A DNA stretch of 64,000 nt from positions 62,001 to 126,000 of the forward strand of contig NZ_FNET01000003.1 of NCBI RefSeq assembly GCF_900100275.1, read 5' to 3'. Origin of the DNA: Lentzea albidocapillata subsp. violacea. GTDB taxonomy: Bacteria; Actinomycetota; Actinomycetes; Mycobacteriales; Pseudonocardiaceae. Shown piece after piece: positions 46,662 through 55,368 of this stretch. The notes beneath the pieces were generated by a model that was not told the origin of the DNA, did no database searches, and saw only the letters and a program-made list of their open reading frames with translations. How positions within the stretch are numbered: position 1 is the stretch's first letter; every line of letters begins with the position of its first letter. Made by a program: the position numbers and the translations under genes.

Positions 46662-48038
46662 TCAACTGCCGAACGCGCTGGTGACCACCTCACCCGCTCC
46701 GGGTTCGGCGCCCATGCAGAGGAAGTAGCTGCGCGAGCCGTCCTTGTACCCGACCGCGGTGATGTTCCAGCCCGTGGTGTCGACGTTCGGCCTGGTGACC
46801 GCCTTCATCAGAGCGGGCGTGCAGACGTTCTTCACCTCCGCCGAGGCCAGCAGCTCGTCGGAGTCGACCGCCGGGATCTCCCCGGACAGCCAACCGCCGC
46901 CGAACGCCTCCCAGTAGTGCTCGTCCGCGCAGGAACCGACCTTGCGCGCGGAGGCGGCCGTACCGCCGATGGTGTTGATCCCTCGGTAGCAGGTGGACTT
47001 GTCGACGCAGAACCCGGCGTTGTCGCACTTCTTGAGGAACGGCGGGATGTCCTCGGCACCGCCCTGCTGGGGCGTCGACGGCCCGGCGCCCTGGGCGGTC
47101 GTCTGCTCCTTGCCGAAGGGGTTCCACACGACCAGGCCCGCCACGACCGCGACGACGAGCCCTGCCGCACCGGCGACCAGCGGCCACGTCCTGCGCTTCG
47201 GCGGGGCGGACACCGGCACGGTCGGCATCCGCATCGGGTCGATCAACTCGTCCCGCAACTGCGCGGCGCTCGGCGTGCGCAGGTTCGCGTCCGGGTGCAG
47301 AGCCCTCGCCAGCGCCTCGTGCAACGCGGGCGGCACCCCGGGCACCGCGGGCACGGGCCGGCGCAGGATCTCGCCGAGCTGGTCGAAGCTGGTGATCGGC
47401 CACGGCACCGGACGTGGCGGCTTGCCGGCGAGCAACGTGTAGAGCGTCGCCGCGAGCGAGTAGACATCGGCCTGCGGCGTCGGCTCGGCCATCGCGAACG
47501 CCTCGGGCGGCGCATAGCTGGGGCTCAGGGCGTCCCTGGTGACCGTGCTGCCGCCCTGCGCGTCGAGCAGCGCCGCGAGCCCGAAGTCGGCGAGCTTCGG
47601 CGTGCCGTAGCGGTCGACGAGGATGTTGGCGGGCTTGATGTCCCGGTGCAGCACGCCTTCCTGATGTGCCGCGGCGAGTGCGTCGGCGAGCTTGATGCCG
47701 AGGTCGCGGACCCGCTCGGGAGGCAACGAACCCTGTTGGTCGAGCTGGTCGGAGAGCGACCCGCCCGTGCACAGCTCCATGACGATGTACGGCGTGCCAT
47801 GGCCGGTGATGTTCGCGTCGTGCACCCCGACGACGTGCGGATGACCCGACAGCTTCGCCGCCGCCTGCGCCTCACGGAGGAACCGCCTCCGGTCCCGCTC
47901 GTCGACCAGGACCCGGTTGTCGATCTTCACGGCGACGTCGCGACCGAGTTGGGCCTGATGGGCGGTGTAGACGGTGGCGAACCCGCCCGCGCCCAACGGT
48001 CTCAGGTCGGTGAGGCCGGGAATGTGGGGTGCGGTCAC
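46662..48038 (-). CDS. Receptor-type Ser/Thr kinase (kinase 4) with Cys-rich ectodomain
   Basis: 458 residues from GTG 48038. Kinase domain about 8-260 (L-G-A-G-G-F-A-T-V-Y, V-A-V-K-I, H-R-D-I-K-P-A-N, D-F-G-L, A-P-P-E in place of APE). Membrane helix about 283-303. The outer domain holds at least six Cys (C-D-N-A-G-F-C...C-Y-R...C-A-D...C-T-P...C-M-G), so it is probably disulfide-bonded. It is less similar to kinases 1-3. No ribosome site is visible; leaderless translation is possible. Confidence 0.9.
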   Translation of the reverse strand: MTAPHIPGLTDLRPLGAGGFATVYTAHQAQLGRDVAVKIDNRVLVDERDRRRFLREAQAAAKLSGHPHVVGVHDANITGHGTPYIVMELCTGGSLSDQLDQQGSLPPERVRDLGIKLADALAAAHQEGVLHRDIKPANILVDRYGTPKLADFGLAALLDAQGGSTVTRDALSPSYAPPEAFAMAEPTPQADVYSLAATLYTLLAGKPPRPVPWPITSFDQLGEILRRPVPAVPGVPPALHEALARALHPDANLRTPSAAQLRDELIDPMRMPTVPVSAPPKRRTWPLVAGAAGLVVAVVAGLVVWNPFGKEQTTAQGAGPSTPQQGGAEDIPPFLKKCDNAGFCVDKSTCYRGINTIGGTAASARKVGSCADEHYWEAFGGGWLSGEIPAVDSDELLASAEVKNVCTPALMKAVTRPNVDTTGWNITAVGYKDGSRSYFLCMGAEPGAGEVVTSAFGS

Positions 48039-48076
48039 GCGCGGCAGCTTAGTTCCGCACCCCGACAATCCCAGGA

Positions 48077-49003
48077 CTAGACCGTGCAGTTCAGCGTGCC
48101 ACTCCGGAGCGCGTGACTGCTCGTGTTGTTGTCGTCCGACCAGAGAACGACCTTCTTGCCGTTGGTGCAGCTCGGCGAGATCGCGAACCCTTCGAGGTTC
48201 ACGTTCGGCAGCGTCGACGGCCGGTTGTACGTCGCCGTGACCTTGAACTTGCCGCTGCTGATGGCGAGCGTCGTCGCCCGGCCGCCGCAGTGGTTGTCGC
48301 AGAGGCTCCACAGCTTGCCGCCGTCGAACTCCAGGCCCATCACCTGGCTCTGCCCGCTCGCGAACCTGCTCAGCAACTTGGCGCTGGATCCCTGCAGGGC
48401 GTACACGTACACCTCACCGGTGGCCTCCAGCCCGACGAAGAACAACCCGCTGCCGTGACCGGGGTAGTCAGCGGGGTTGTAGGTCCTGCCGCTGTCGTCC
48501 TTGAAGCCGTTCCGCGTGAGGAACGAGTCCGGCACCCACGAGATGGCCTCGGGCCCGTCGTTGGGGTCGACCTCGGGCATGCCACCGAGCTCCCACTCGG
48601 CGACCGCGTTGCTGCCGGTGCCGTACTTGAGGATCTTCGGCGCGCTCACGTCACCGTCGTCGTTGTCGCGCTCCACAGCCACAAAGAGCCCGTCAGGAGT
48701 GCTCACAACCCCTTCGGCGTCGGGAGCACCCTGCCCGTCCGCGAACCTGAGCGACCGCTTCTGGTCGACCTTCCACGTGCTCCCGCTCGGCACGAGCCGG
48801 TACAGCGTGGAGGGCCCGTTCTTGACCGCCCACACGACACCCGGACTCTCGAACGACAGCCCGCTCAGGTTCTTGCCGAAGACGTTCTTCCCGCCCGCGT
48901 ACTTCGTGGCGGAGTCACCGGGCCATGACGTAGCCGCCCCCGCCGGAAGGCCGGTCAACCCGAGCACGAGGACCGTGAACACGCCGATCACCTTGATGCG
49001 CAA
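48077..49003 (-). CDS. Secreted phytase-like beta-propeller protein
   Basis: 308 residues from TTG 49003, chosen because GAAGGGG lies 8 nt upstream. Signal peptide (R-I-K-V-I-G...L-P-A-G-A-A). The body matches the esterase-like/phytase-like beta-propeller (Glu/Asp-rich loops, A-E-G-V-V-S-T, G-P-E-A-I-S-W-V-P, L-E-G-F). Such proteins are called phytase-like, but activity is mostly untested. Adjacent to kinase 4 on the same strand. Confidence 0.8.
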   Translation of the reverse strand: MRIKVIGVFTVLVLGLTGLPAGAATSWPGDSATKYAGGKNVFGKNLSGLSFESPGVVWAVKNGPSTLYRLVPSGSTWKVDQKRSLRFADGQGAPDAEGVVSTPDGLFVAVERDNDDGDVSAPKILKYGTGSNAVAEWELGGMPEVDPNDGPEAISWVPDSFLTRNGFKDDSGRTYNPADYPGHGSGLFFVGLEATGEVYVYALQGSSAKLLSRFASGQSQVMGLEFDGGKLWSLCDNHCGGRATTLAISSGKFKVTATYNRPSTLPNVNLEGFAISPSCTNGKKVVLWSDDNNTSSHALRSGTLNCTV

Positions 49004-49094
49004 CGCAAACGCCCCTTCTCTCACGAGGTGGCAAGATCGCACCTCGCGCAGACTGGCGGCGGATGTCCAGTGCACCAGACGATGAACAGCCGTG

Positions 49095-49661
49095 CTACTT
49101 CTTGGCGGCGGCCTTCGCGGCCTTCTTGAAGTCGCGCACCTCCAGCAACGACGCCTGATCGCGCACGTCAGCGACACTACGTCGGCTTCCTTCGTCCCCG
49201 TAATGCCCAGCCGCCGCACGCCACCCCTCGGGCGTGACGCCGAACTGTTTGCCCAGAAGTGCAAGGAAGATCTTGGCCTTCTGCTCCCCGAACCCAGGCA
49301 ACGCCTTGAGCCGCTTCAACACCGCGGCCCCGTCCCCGTCGGCCCAGATCCGCGTGACGTCGCCGTCATAGGTCTCGACGACGAACTGCGACAGCGCCTG
49401 CACCCGCTTGGCCATCGAACCGGGGAACCGGTGCACGGCGGGCGGCGTGGCCATGACGGTGGCGAAGGCCTCGGGGTCGGCCTCGGCGATGCGGCGCACG
49501 TCCAGGCCACCCATGCGGTCGGCGAGGACCTTGGGGCCGGAGAACGCCTTCTCCATCGGGATCTGCTGGTCCAGCAGCATTCCGGTGAGCAGGGCGAACA
49601 TGTCCGACGCGAGGAGTGCGTCCGCGTCGGGGTTCTGTGCGAGGCACACCGTGCGGTTCAT
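49095..49661 (-). CDS. HhH-GPD base-excision repair protein
   Basis: 188 residues. Small member of the HhH-GPD superfamily: helix-hairpin-helix L-P-G-F-G-E-Q-K-A-K-I-F, and an early L-L-D-Q-Q-I helix. The catalytic Lys/Asp of larger glycosylases is not obvious, so substrate is unknown. Acts on DNA bases. Confidence 0.85.
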   Translation of the reverse strand: MNRTVCLAQNPDADALLASDMFALLTGMLLDQQIPMEKAFSGPKVLADRMGGLDVRRIAEADPEAFATVMATPPAVHRFPGSMAKRVQALSQFVVETYDGDVTRIWADGDGAAVLKRLKALPGFGEQKAKIFLALLGKQFGVTPEGWRAAAGHYGDEGSRRSVADVRDQASLLEVRDFKKAAKAAAKK

Positions 49662-49704
49662 GTTGGAATGGTGTCACGGACCAGACGACTGTCGCCTGCT
49701 GAGC

Positions 49705-50616
49705 TCACGGGTTCCGGCTCCACCGCAGTTCGGTGGCGATCCACCGACCTGGGTCCGGTGCCGACAGAGCCGGGTTGAGGAACCTCCCCATGAGCTCGGC
49801 GGCCTGCGCGAGCGTCCGATGTGCCGCCAAGGCATCGAGCGTGCCGGCTTCGCGTCCGTAGCCTGTGTTCCAGGAGGTCGGCTCTGGCACGATGAACACC
49901 TCGGGCAGCTCAAGATCGATGCCTGCGTCTCGCCGCCGCTGACATTCGTGCCTGATCGCGACCTGTAGTTCCCGGCCGGGAATGGACTCGCGCAGGGCGA
50001 TGAGCACCAGGTCCACGAGATCGCGATATCTCGTGGAAACCCTCCCGTTGTGCTTCTCGTAGAGGGCGCACACCTTGTCCGCTACGTGAGCGATCAGCGG
50101 GTAGAGCCTGACCACCGGCCAGTCGTCAGGCCAGTCAACGGGGACGGACGGCTGAAGCCTTCGCAGTTCGGGTGTTCCGTGCAGGGGCGAGTGCACGACC
50201 AGATCAACACTGACGGTGCCCTCCGTTCGCAGGCCTACCAGGATGATGAACGACACGCGTGTAGTCGGGCGGTTCTCCGTCATCTCGGTACGACCTCGGT
50301 AGTCGTACCGAACGAAGTCACCCAGATCGACGGCCGCGGCGGAGCAGATCGCCGCCACCGCCTCGTTCAAATCGGTGGCATACGGGCGACACAGATCGAT
50401 GTCGCGGCTGTGGCGGACATCGCGGTAGCGCACGAGCATCGCTTGGCCGCCCTTGAGGAGCCAGCCGTCGGGGTCGTGGTGGAAGACTCTGGCGAGGAGC
50501 CGTTCGAAGTAGAATCTGTTGAGCAGATCGCCAGGCCGTGTGCCTGCGTTCGCAGCTTCGCGTTTGGCGCGATCCCGAAGCGCACGGCTCAGCGCCTGAG
50601 GCGACGCGTAACTCAC
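49705..50616 (-). CDS. AbiEii-type nucleotidyltransferase toxin
   Basis: 303 residues, GTG overlapping the antitoxin stop by 4 bp (GTGA). NTase fold of DUF1814/AbiEii: L-K-G-G-Q-A-M motif, R-x-S-R-D-I-D-L catalytic Asp pair, and a later R-Y-R-D-L-V-D-L region with K-V-C-A-L. The family transfers nucleotides onto tRNA and gives phage resistance or persistence. Paired with the AbiEi-like antitoxin upstream. Confidence 0.92.
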   Translation of the reverse strand: MSYASPQALSRALRDRAKREAANAGTRPGDLLNRFYFERLLARVFHHDPDGWLLKGGQAMLVRYRDVRHSRDIDLCRPYATDLNEAVAAICSAAAVDLGDFVRYDYRGRTEMTENRPTTRVSFIILVGLRTEGTVSVDLVVHSPLHGTPELRRLQPSVPVDWPDDWPVVRLYPLIAHVADKVCALYEKHNGRVSTRYRDLVDLVLIALRESIPGRELQVAIRHECQRRRDAGIDLELPEVFIVPEPTSWNTGYGREAGTLDALAAHRTLAQAAELMGRFLNPALSAPDPGRWIATELRWSRNP

Positions 50617-51455
50617 TGCTCGGTCTCCAACCTGGGGTTGTTCTTGCCTGGTTCGTCGATTGCCGCGTTCACGGCGGCCTGCAGCTTCTTCAGCTGTGGC
50701 ATGTCCAACCCCGCAAGTTGTGCAGCGATCGCGTGAACTGTTGCGGTTGCTTCAGGACTGGATTCAGCGGCCATCGTCACCGCTGATCGGCCGTCGAACG
50801 CGGCGTCTGCTCCTGCCTGGTGCAGCAGGTGTCGGAGCAGGCCGAGCCCGCCGTTCTCGGCGACGCCGTATGCGGGTGCGTAGTCGGCCAGTATCACCAG
50901 AAGACGTTGCACGTCGACCAGTTGGCGACGCAGCGCATCGTTGAGAACGCCGCCCAGATGACCTCCGTCGACCTGGCCGGCGAGGAGGTCTCTGATGGTG
51001 CGTTCGACCGTGGTCACCGGCAGACCGTCGTTGGTTGTGGTGATCTCGTCACGCGACAGATCGCCACGATGCAGCCGTATCCCGGAGATTCGGGTGGTAC
51101 GTCGCCGTGGCACGGTGAGCTCGACTTGTGGCGCAGGGATGTCGCCGAGCCCGTGCAGGACGCAAGCGGTGCGATGCGAGAGGACCCCGTCGTCCTGATC
51201 GGCGGCGTCTCGCTCCCAGGCGCGGCGAGATGGAGCGAGGTGGAGCCATGCCGACTTCTCTTCGAGATGGTTCGGTGTTCCTGCCGCGACTACGAGATGG
51301 ACGCCGCGCGTCACGTGGTCGACAAGCCCCGCCGACACCAGCCTCGTCAGAGTCGTGCGGTTCACTCCTGCGGCATCTGCCTGCCGGGTTGTGAACAGGC
51401 CCCACTGGTCAGCGGCGATGTCGCCTACGACTTGAAGAGCCTCTACCCGTTCCAT
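50613..51455 (-). CDS. AbiEi-type antitoxin
   Basis: 280 residues. Winged-helix N-terminus (about 10-70: G-L-F-T-T-R-Q-A-D-A-A-G-V) and the AbiEi C-terminal antitoxin region (S-H-R-T-A-C-V-L-H-G-L-G, T-V-E-R-T-I-R-D-L). Represses its own operon at the repeats upstream (51458-51511), which lie directly before its ATG. Confidence 0.9.
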   Translation of the reverse strand: MERVEALQVVGDIAADQWGLFTTRQADAAGVNRTTLTRLVSAGLVDHVTRGVHLVVAAGTPNHLEEKSAWLHLAPSRRAWERDAADQDDGVLSHRTACVLHGLGDIPAPQVELTVPRRRTTRISGIRLHRGDLSRDEITTTNDGLPVTTVERTIRDLLAGQVDGGHLGGVLNDALRRQLVDVQRLLVILADYAPAYGVAENGGLGLLRHLLHQAGADAAFDGRSAVTMAAESSPEATATVHAIAAQLAGLDMPQLKKLQAAVNAAIDEPGKNNPRLETEQ

Positions 51456-51457
51456 TC

Positions 51458-51511
51458 AGCAAACGCTACACGCGGCGCAGCGTTTGCTACGGTCTGGGTG
51501 TAGCAAATGCT
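51458..51511. promoter_or_regulatory. Triple half-site operator of the AbiE operon
   Basis: AGCAAACGCT (51458-51467), its exact inverse AGCGTTTGCT (51479-51488) and AGCAAATGCT (51502-51511) are spaced about 21-23 bp. AbiEi antitoxins bind such inverted repeats. The operator starts 3 bp before the antitoxin ATG. Confidence 0.8.
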
Positions 51512-51584
51512 GCATCCCGTGCGGTCATGGCGGCCATCCTGGCATGCCCGGCAGACGGCCACGAATCCTGGCGAAGCCCCGATG

Positions 51585-52700
51585 TCAGGCGCCGGCGACG
51601 CGGACTTCGGAGACCACCTGACGCACGAGGACACGCAATGCCTCGCGGTCGACGGTGGCCGGGTCGTCGGCCAGCCAGTCGCCGATCTCGCTGACGAACT
51701 GCTCGGGTGTCATCGGCGGTATCTCGAAGTCGAGGTCGTCGTCGCACGTGACCTCGCCGGCGCGGCTTGGGTAGACGAGCAGGGCGCCGCGGACCTCCAG
51801 CCACGGCAGGAGTTCGGCGAAGCGTTCGACGCCCTCGATCAGTTGGGTGCCGCCGCCGCGGAACGGGTGGCCGTTGCGCCAGAGTTCGCCGTCCTCGTCG
51901 CGGTAGTAGTGGCCGGGGAGCCACGACTTCGACTCGATGAGGACCAGGCGGCGGCCGCAGAGCAGGGCGTGGTCGATGTCCGTGAAGACCGAGCCGGGCC
52001 AGGCGAGGCCGTGGAAGATGCGCACGCCCGGTAGCTGGGTCATGTACTCCGTGAGCAGGCCGGCGGTCAGCCGTTCGCGTCTGTTTTCACCCGGACGGCC
52101 GAAAATCGTGTTCCCGTCGTACTCGCCGGCGAACGCCCGTTCGGCTCGCGCGACCGTCATGTAGCGGCGTACCAACCGGAACGCGCCGTAGCCGGCGCCC
52201 GCCACGAGCGGCAGCCAGACGGCGAGCAGCAGCGGCGACAGGGTCATCGTCAGGGGGATGAGCAGGACGAGCCAGCCGCCGATCGCGGCCGCCGCTGGGG
52301 CGTGGCCGAGGCCGGTGGCGGGGACGTACCGGACGCGCGCGCCGAGGTCGATGCGGTGCCACCACTCCATCGAACCGAGGTCGACACGGGGGCGCGGCGC
52401 CATGTAGTTCGGGTCCTCGCCGAAGTCGCGCAGCCTGCCCGTGTGGCCTGTTCTGCGAGGTCGCGGCCGTGTTTGTGGCCGCACCACGGAGGGTGTCCGG
52501 AGAGTCGGGCGGTCGTAGTCGGCGCGCCGGGCCGGGTCCTTCAGCGTCTCGTAGGCCTCCTGGAGCAGGCGGAAGCCGCCAGACGTCCCACCCGCGTCGG
52601 GGTGCATGACCTTGGCGAGAGAGCGGTAGGCCGACTTGATCTCCGAGGCGCTGGCGCCCCGGTCGACACCGAGCAACTCGTAGTAGTCGATCCCTGGCAC
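51585..52700 (-). CDS. Membrane DnaJ-NERD fusion protein
   Basis: 371 residues, GTG start. J domain at about 3-65 (Y-Y-E-L-L-G-V...H-P-D-A-G-G) with the HPD that stimulates DnaK. Two membrane helices at about 138-180 follow. The last ~200 residues resemble a NERD/nuclease-like domain (F-T-D-I-D-H-A-L-L and L-V-L-I-E-S-K-S-W with Asp...Glu-x-Lys). A chaperone recruiter joined to a nuclease-like domain in a membrane protein is unusual; function unknown. Confidence 0.8.
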   Translation of the reverse strand: MPGIDYYELLGVDRGASASEIKSAYRSLAKVMHPDAGGTSGGFRLLQEAYETLKDPARRADYDRPTLRTPSVVRPQTRPRPRRTGHTGRLRDFGEDPNYMAPRPRVDLGSMEWWHRIDLGARVRYVPATGLGHAPAAAAIGGWLVLLIPLTMTLSPLLLAVWLPLVAGAGYGAFRLVRRYMTVARAERAFAGEYDGNTIFGRPGENRRERLTAGLLTEYMTQLPGVRIFHGLAWPGSVFTDIDHALLCGRRLVLIESKSWLPGHYYRDEDGELWRNGHPFRGGGTQLIEGVERFAELLPWLEVRGALLVYPSRAGEVTCDDDLDFEIPPMTPEQFVSEIGDWLADDPATVDREALRVLVRQVVSEVRVAGA

Positions 52701-52807
52701 GACACCGTCCAGTTCGGGGTTGGTCCGTGAACCTTATTGGGTCCAACACTTTCGCAGGGCATACGGCCCGGACTTCCCCGACTACTGTGAGAGACGCGGT
52801 GGCGATG

Positions 52808-52883
52808 GGGCCTGTAGCGCAGTGGTCGACGCGCCCTCCTGAACGGAGGAGGGAGAACGCCGGTTCGAATCCGGCCGGTCCCG
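52808..52883 (+). tRNA. tRNA-like gene with unusual anticodon arm
   Basis: 76 nt. Acceptor GGGCCTG/CGGTCCC (one C-T mismatch), T8-A9, D arm GCGC...GCGC, T arm GCCGG-TTCGAAT-CCGGC, discriminator G. The anticodon arm can form a perfect seven-pair CCCTCCT/AGGAGGG stem with a 6-nt loop, or a 7-nt loop CTGAACG (anticodon GAA) on a stem with one mismatch. Either way the variable region is 7-8 nt. Amino acid not assignable. Confidence 0.5.
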
Positions 52884-52983
52884 CTCAGAACGTTCACTGG
52901 CTCCCGCCGCAGTGCAGTGTCCTCTGTGGACGGTGGGTTGGACGCCGGCTGACAGATCGCCGTCGAAGGCGCAGGATGTCCTG

Positions 52984-53355
52984 GTGGACGCGCTCGAACA
53001 CCTGCGCCGCCTCTGTCTCGCGCTGCCAGAGGTGACCGAACGCCTGAGTCATGGCGAGCCGACCTGGTTCGTCCGCGGCAAGAAGACCTTTGTGACGTCA
53101 GCCGACCACCACCATGACGACCGCACGGCGTTCTGGTGCGCGGCGGGCCCTGGTGTGCAGGAAACGCTCGTCGCGCAGGCGCCGGAGAAGTACTTCCGCC
53201 CGCCCTACGTCGGTCGTCGTGGCTGGCTCGGTGTGTACCTCGACGTCCCACTCGACTGGGACGTCCTCGCCGATCTTGTCGAGGACGCCTATCGGGTGAT
53301 TGCCCCGAAGACGTTGGTCGCGCAACTCGACGCTTCGAGTTGCCGACCCGACTGA
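52984..53355 (+). CDS. MmcQ/YjbR-like protein
   Basis: 123 residues from GTG 52984 (AGGA 8 nt upstream). YjbR/CyaY-like fold: L-A-L-P-E-V-T-E-R-L-S-H-G-E-P-T-W near the start, K-Y-F-R-P-P-Y and G-W-L-G-V-Y-L later. These small proteins are said to bind DNA; no pathway is known. Followed closely by a Cys-rich protein on the same strand. Confidence 0.85.
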   Translation: MDALEHLRRLCLALPEVTERLSHGEPTWFVRGKKTFVTSADHHHDDRTAFWCAAGPGVQETLVAQAPEKYFRPPYVGRRGWLGVYLDVPLDWDVLADLVEDAYRVIAPKTLVAQLDASSCRPD

Positions 53356-53375
53356 CCTGTCGCAGTCTTCCGCGC

Positions 53376-53636
53376 ATGGCGACCTGTGACGTCTGTGGCA
53401 ACGAGTACTGGATGGCCTTCGAGGTGCGCACCGTCGGCGGGGGTGTGCACACGTTCGACAGCTTCGAGTGCGCGATCCAACGGCTCGCGCCGCGCTGCGA
53501 GCACTGCGACTGCCGCGTGATCGGGCACGGCGTGGAGGTGGAGGGCAAGTTCTTCTGCTGCGCTCACTGCGCGCGCAAGGGCTCGGCCGACCTGGGCGCG
53601 ATGATCCGCGACACCGTCGGTGCACATCCCGGTTAA
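53376..53636 (+). CDS. Small Zn-ribbon/metallothionein-like protein
   Basis: 86 residues from ATG 53376. Seven or more Cys and several His: C-D-V-C-G, D-S-F-E-C-A, C-E-H-C-D-C and F-F-C-C-A-H-C. Similar small actinobacterial proteins are listed as prokaryotic metallothionein or Zn-finger. Metal binding is inferred. Confidence 0.75.
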   Translation: MATCDVCGNEYWMAFEVRTVGGGVHTFDSFECAIQRLAPRCEHCDCRVIGHGVEVEGKFFCCAHCARKGSADLGAMIRDTVGAHPG

Positions 53637-54247
53637 CCGAGGACGAGGTCCAGGCTGAGCGGCACGGGCGGCGGCAGCACGTCCGTGCCCGTTCGGAACG
53701 ACTCCAGCAGGTACGCGACCAGGCGCCGGGAACTCGCCACGGCGACCTCCGCCGGCAGGCTGGACAGTCCGCCGTTGGCCACGAGCACCAGCGTCAGGTC
53801 GTGCGGTGAGAAGTCGGCCCGCAGGTGCCCGCTGTCCTTCGCCCGCTGCACTAGCGCCACGAAGCCGAGCCATGTCCGGTCGCGCGCCTCGGAGTGCAGG
53901 TCGGGGAACGAGGCCATGAACGCGGCGGTGAAGCCCCTGTCGCACGCCTGGAGCAGGCAGACCTTCTCGATCACCGTGCGGAGCCCGCGCCACGGGTCCG
54001 GGTCCTTCAGCGCGTCGTCCATGACGCCCTGGCAGACGGCGAACTGCTCGGCGAAGGCCTCCATGACCAGCGTTTCCTTGGTCGGGAAGCGCCGGTACAG
54101 GGTGGCGACGCCGACGCCTGCCCTGCGTGCGATCGCGGCCATCGGCACTTCCAGTCCGCGCTCGGCGAACAGTTCGCGGGCGACGACGAGGACTCGCGCG
54201 CGGTTCTCCCGTGCGTCGGCTCGCATCTGAGACGGTTCAGCGGTCAC
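53633..54247 (-). CDS. TetR-family regulator
   Basis: 204 residues, GTG start. HTH at about 18-60 (A-R-E-L-F-A-E-R-G...G-V-A-T-L-Y-R-R-F), SbtR-like C-terminal ligand domain. Divergent from the deazaflavin-dependent oxidoreductase gene, a common regulated target of this class. Overlaps the Cys-rich gene's stop by 4 bp. Confidence 0.9.
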   Translation of the reverse strand: MTAEPSQMRADARENRARVLVVARELFAERGLEVPMAAIARRAGVGVATLYRRFPTKETLVMEAFAEQFAVCQGVMDDALKDPDPWRGLRTVIEKVCLLQACDRGFTAAFMASFPDLHSEARDRTWLGFVALVQRAKDSGHLRADFSPHDLTLVLVANGGLSSLPAEVAVASSRRLVAYLLESFRTGTDVLPPPVPLSLDLVLG

Positions 54248-54298
54248 TTCTTCTCACTTCGCCTCAAGCGGACGGGGGTCTCCACTTAGCAGACTACG

Positions 54299-54643
54299 GT
54301 GAAACGCATGAGGGTTCAGGGACCGATGGTGCGCCGGGTCAACAAGTGGATCGTCGGACTGCGCGACGCGCCGCTCGTGGGGAAGCTCGTGCGCAAGGGG
54401 CTCACGGTCGTGACGTACACGGGCAGGCGGTCCGGTCGCACGATCAGCACACCCGTTGGCTACCAACGCAAAGGCGATGTCGTCGAGATCCGCGTGATGT
54501 TGCCGGACGCGAAAGTGTGGTGGCGCAACTTCGAAGGCGAGGGCGGTCCGTTGACGCTTGAGCTCGATGGCACGGAGAAGACCGGACACGCGACTTCGCA
54601 CCGTGACGACAAGGGCCGTGTCACGGTGCGAGTGCGGCTGTAG
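54299..54643 (+). CDS. Deazaflavin (F420)-dependent nitroreductase-family protein
   Basis: 114 residues, GTG start (ATG four codons on). Matches the DDN family (split beta barrel) with T-Y-T-G-R-R-S-G-R, a strong family motif, and W-W-R-N-F in the second half. Members reduce quinones or nitro compounds with F420H2. Divergent from the TetR gene, which may control it. Confidence 0.88.
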   Translation: MKRMRVQGPMVRRVNKWIVGLRDAPLVGKLVRKGLTVVTYTGRRSGRTISTPVGYQRKGDVVEIRVMLPDAKVWWRNFEGEGGPLTLELDGTEKTGHATSHRDDKGRVTVRVRL

Positions 54644-54648
54644 AAGCC

Positions 54649-55224
54649 TTACGCGGCAAGGCGTCGACGCTCCAGGAACGCCGCCACCAGGTAGGCGCCG
54701 CCACCCAGCACGGCCAGCGTGCCGAAGAAGCCGGCTCCCGGAATGAACAGCGTCGCGGCGGCGACGAGCATGAGCCAGGTGCCCAGGTTGTAGTGCAGGG
54801 CGTTGCCGCGGATCGCGCCCTCGGCGATGTAGATCAGGCCGACGACGATGGTCGAGCCCGCGGGCCACAGCACGGTCTGCAGTTCCGGCTTGTCGAACAC
54901 CGTGCTCAGGCCGGTGACCGCCAACGCCAGAGCGGTGAAGCCGGTGATCCAGGCCGTGCCGACCAGTTTCTCGGCTCGTCGGCGCGCTTCCGGAGCGGCT
55001 TTCTGGGCCCGCAGCGACGCGGTCATGGCGAAGACCGTGCCGGCGACGAGGCCGGTGGCGAGCAACCCGATCGGCAGCCACGCCGGCATCAGGACCGCGC
55101 CGGACCTGGAGAGCAGCGCGGCGCCGTGGCCGAAGACGTAGGCGAACGCGAAACCCAGGTAGGCGGCGCGGTTGTCGATCTCGGTGGACGCGACGGTGGT
55201 GGCGCGAACAGCGGTGGCGTTCAT
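54649..55224 (-). CDS. Five-to-six-helix membrane protein, unknown
   Basis: 191 residues, ATG start. Helices at about 22-40, 50-68, 90-108, 118-138, 143-160 and 163-182, with a charged loop A-Q-K-A-A-P-E-A-R-R-R. No family recognised. Its first residues (M-N-A-T) match those of the oxidoreductase upstream. Same strand, 145 bp downstream of that gene. Confidence 0.75.
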   Translation of the reverse strand: MNATAVRATTVASTEIDNRAAYLGFAFAYVFGHGAALLSRSGAVLMPAWLPIGLLATGLVAGTVFAMTASLRAQKAAPEARRRAEKLVGTAWITGFTALALAVTGLSTVFDKPELQTVLWPAGSTIVVGLIYIAEGAIRGNALHYNLGTWLMLVAAATLFIPGAGFFGTLAVLGGGAYLVAAFLERRRLAA

Positions 55225-55368
55225 GGCGGGGACTCCCGGAAGGTCAGATGAGTGAAGTGATCAGGCGCGGTGCGATGACGACGAACTGGGGCGAGCGGCG
55301 GATCGAGGCGCGCTGGTCGACGAGGGCGGTCGCCGCCGCCACGATCGCCTGGCGGCAGCCCGGCCGGC

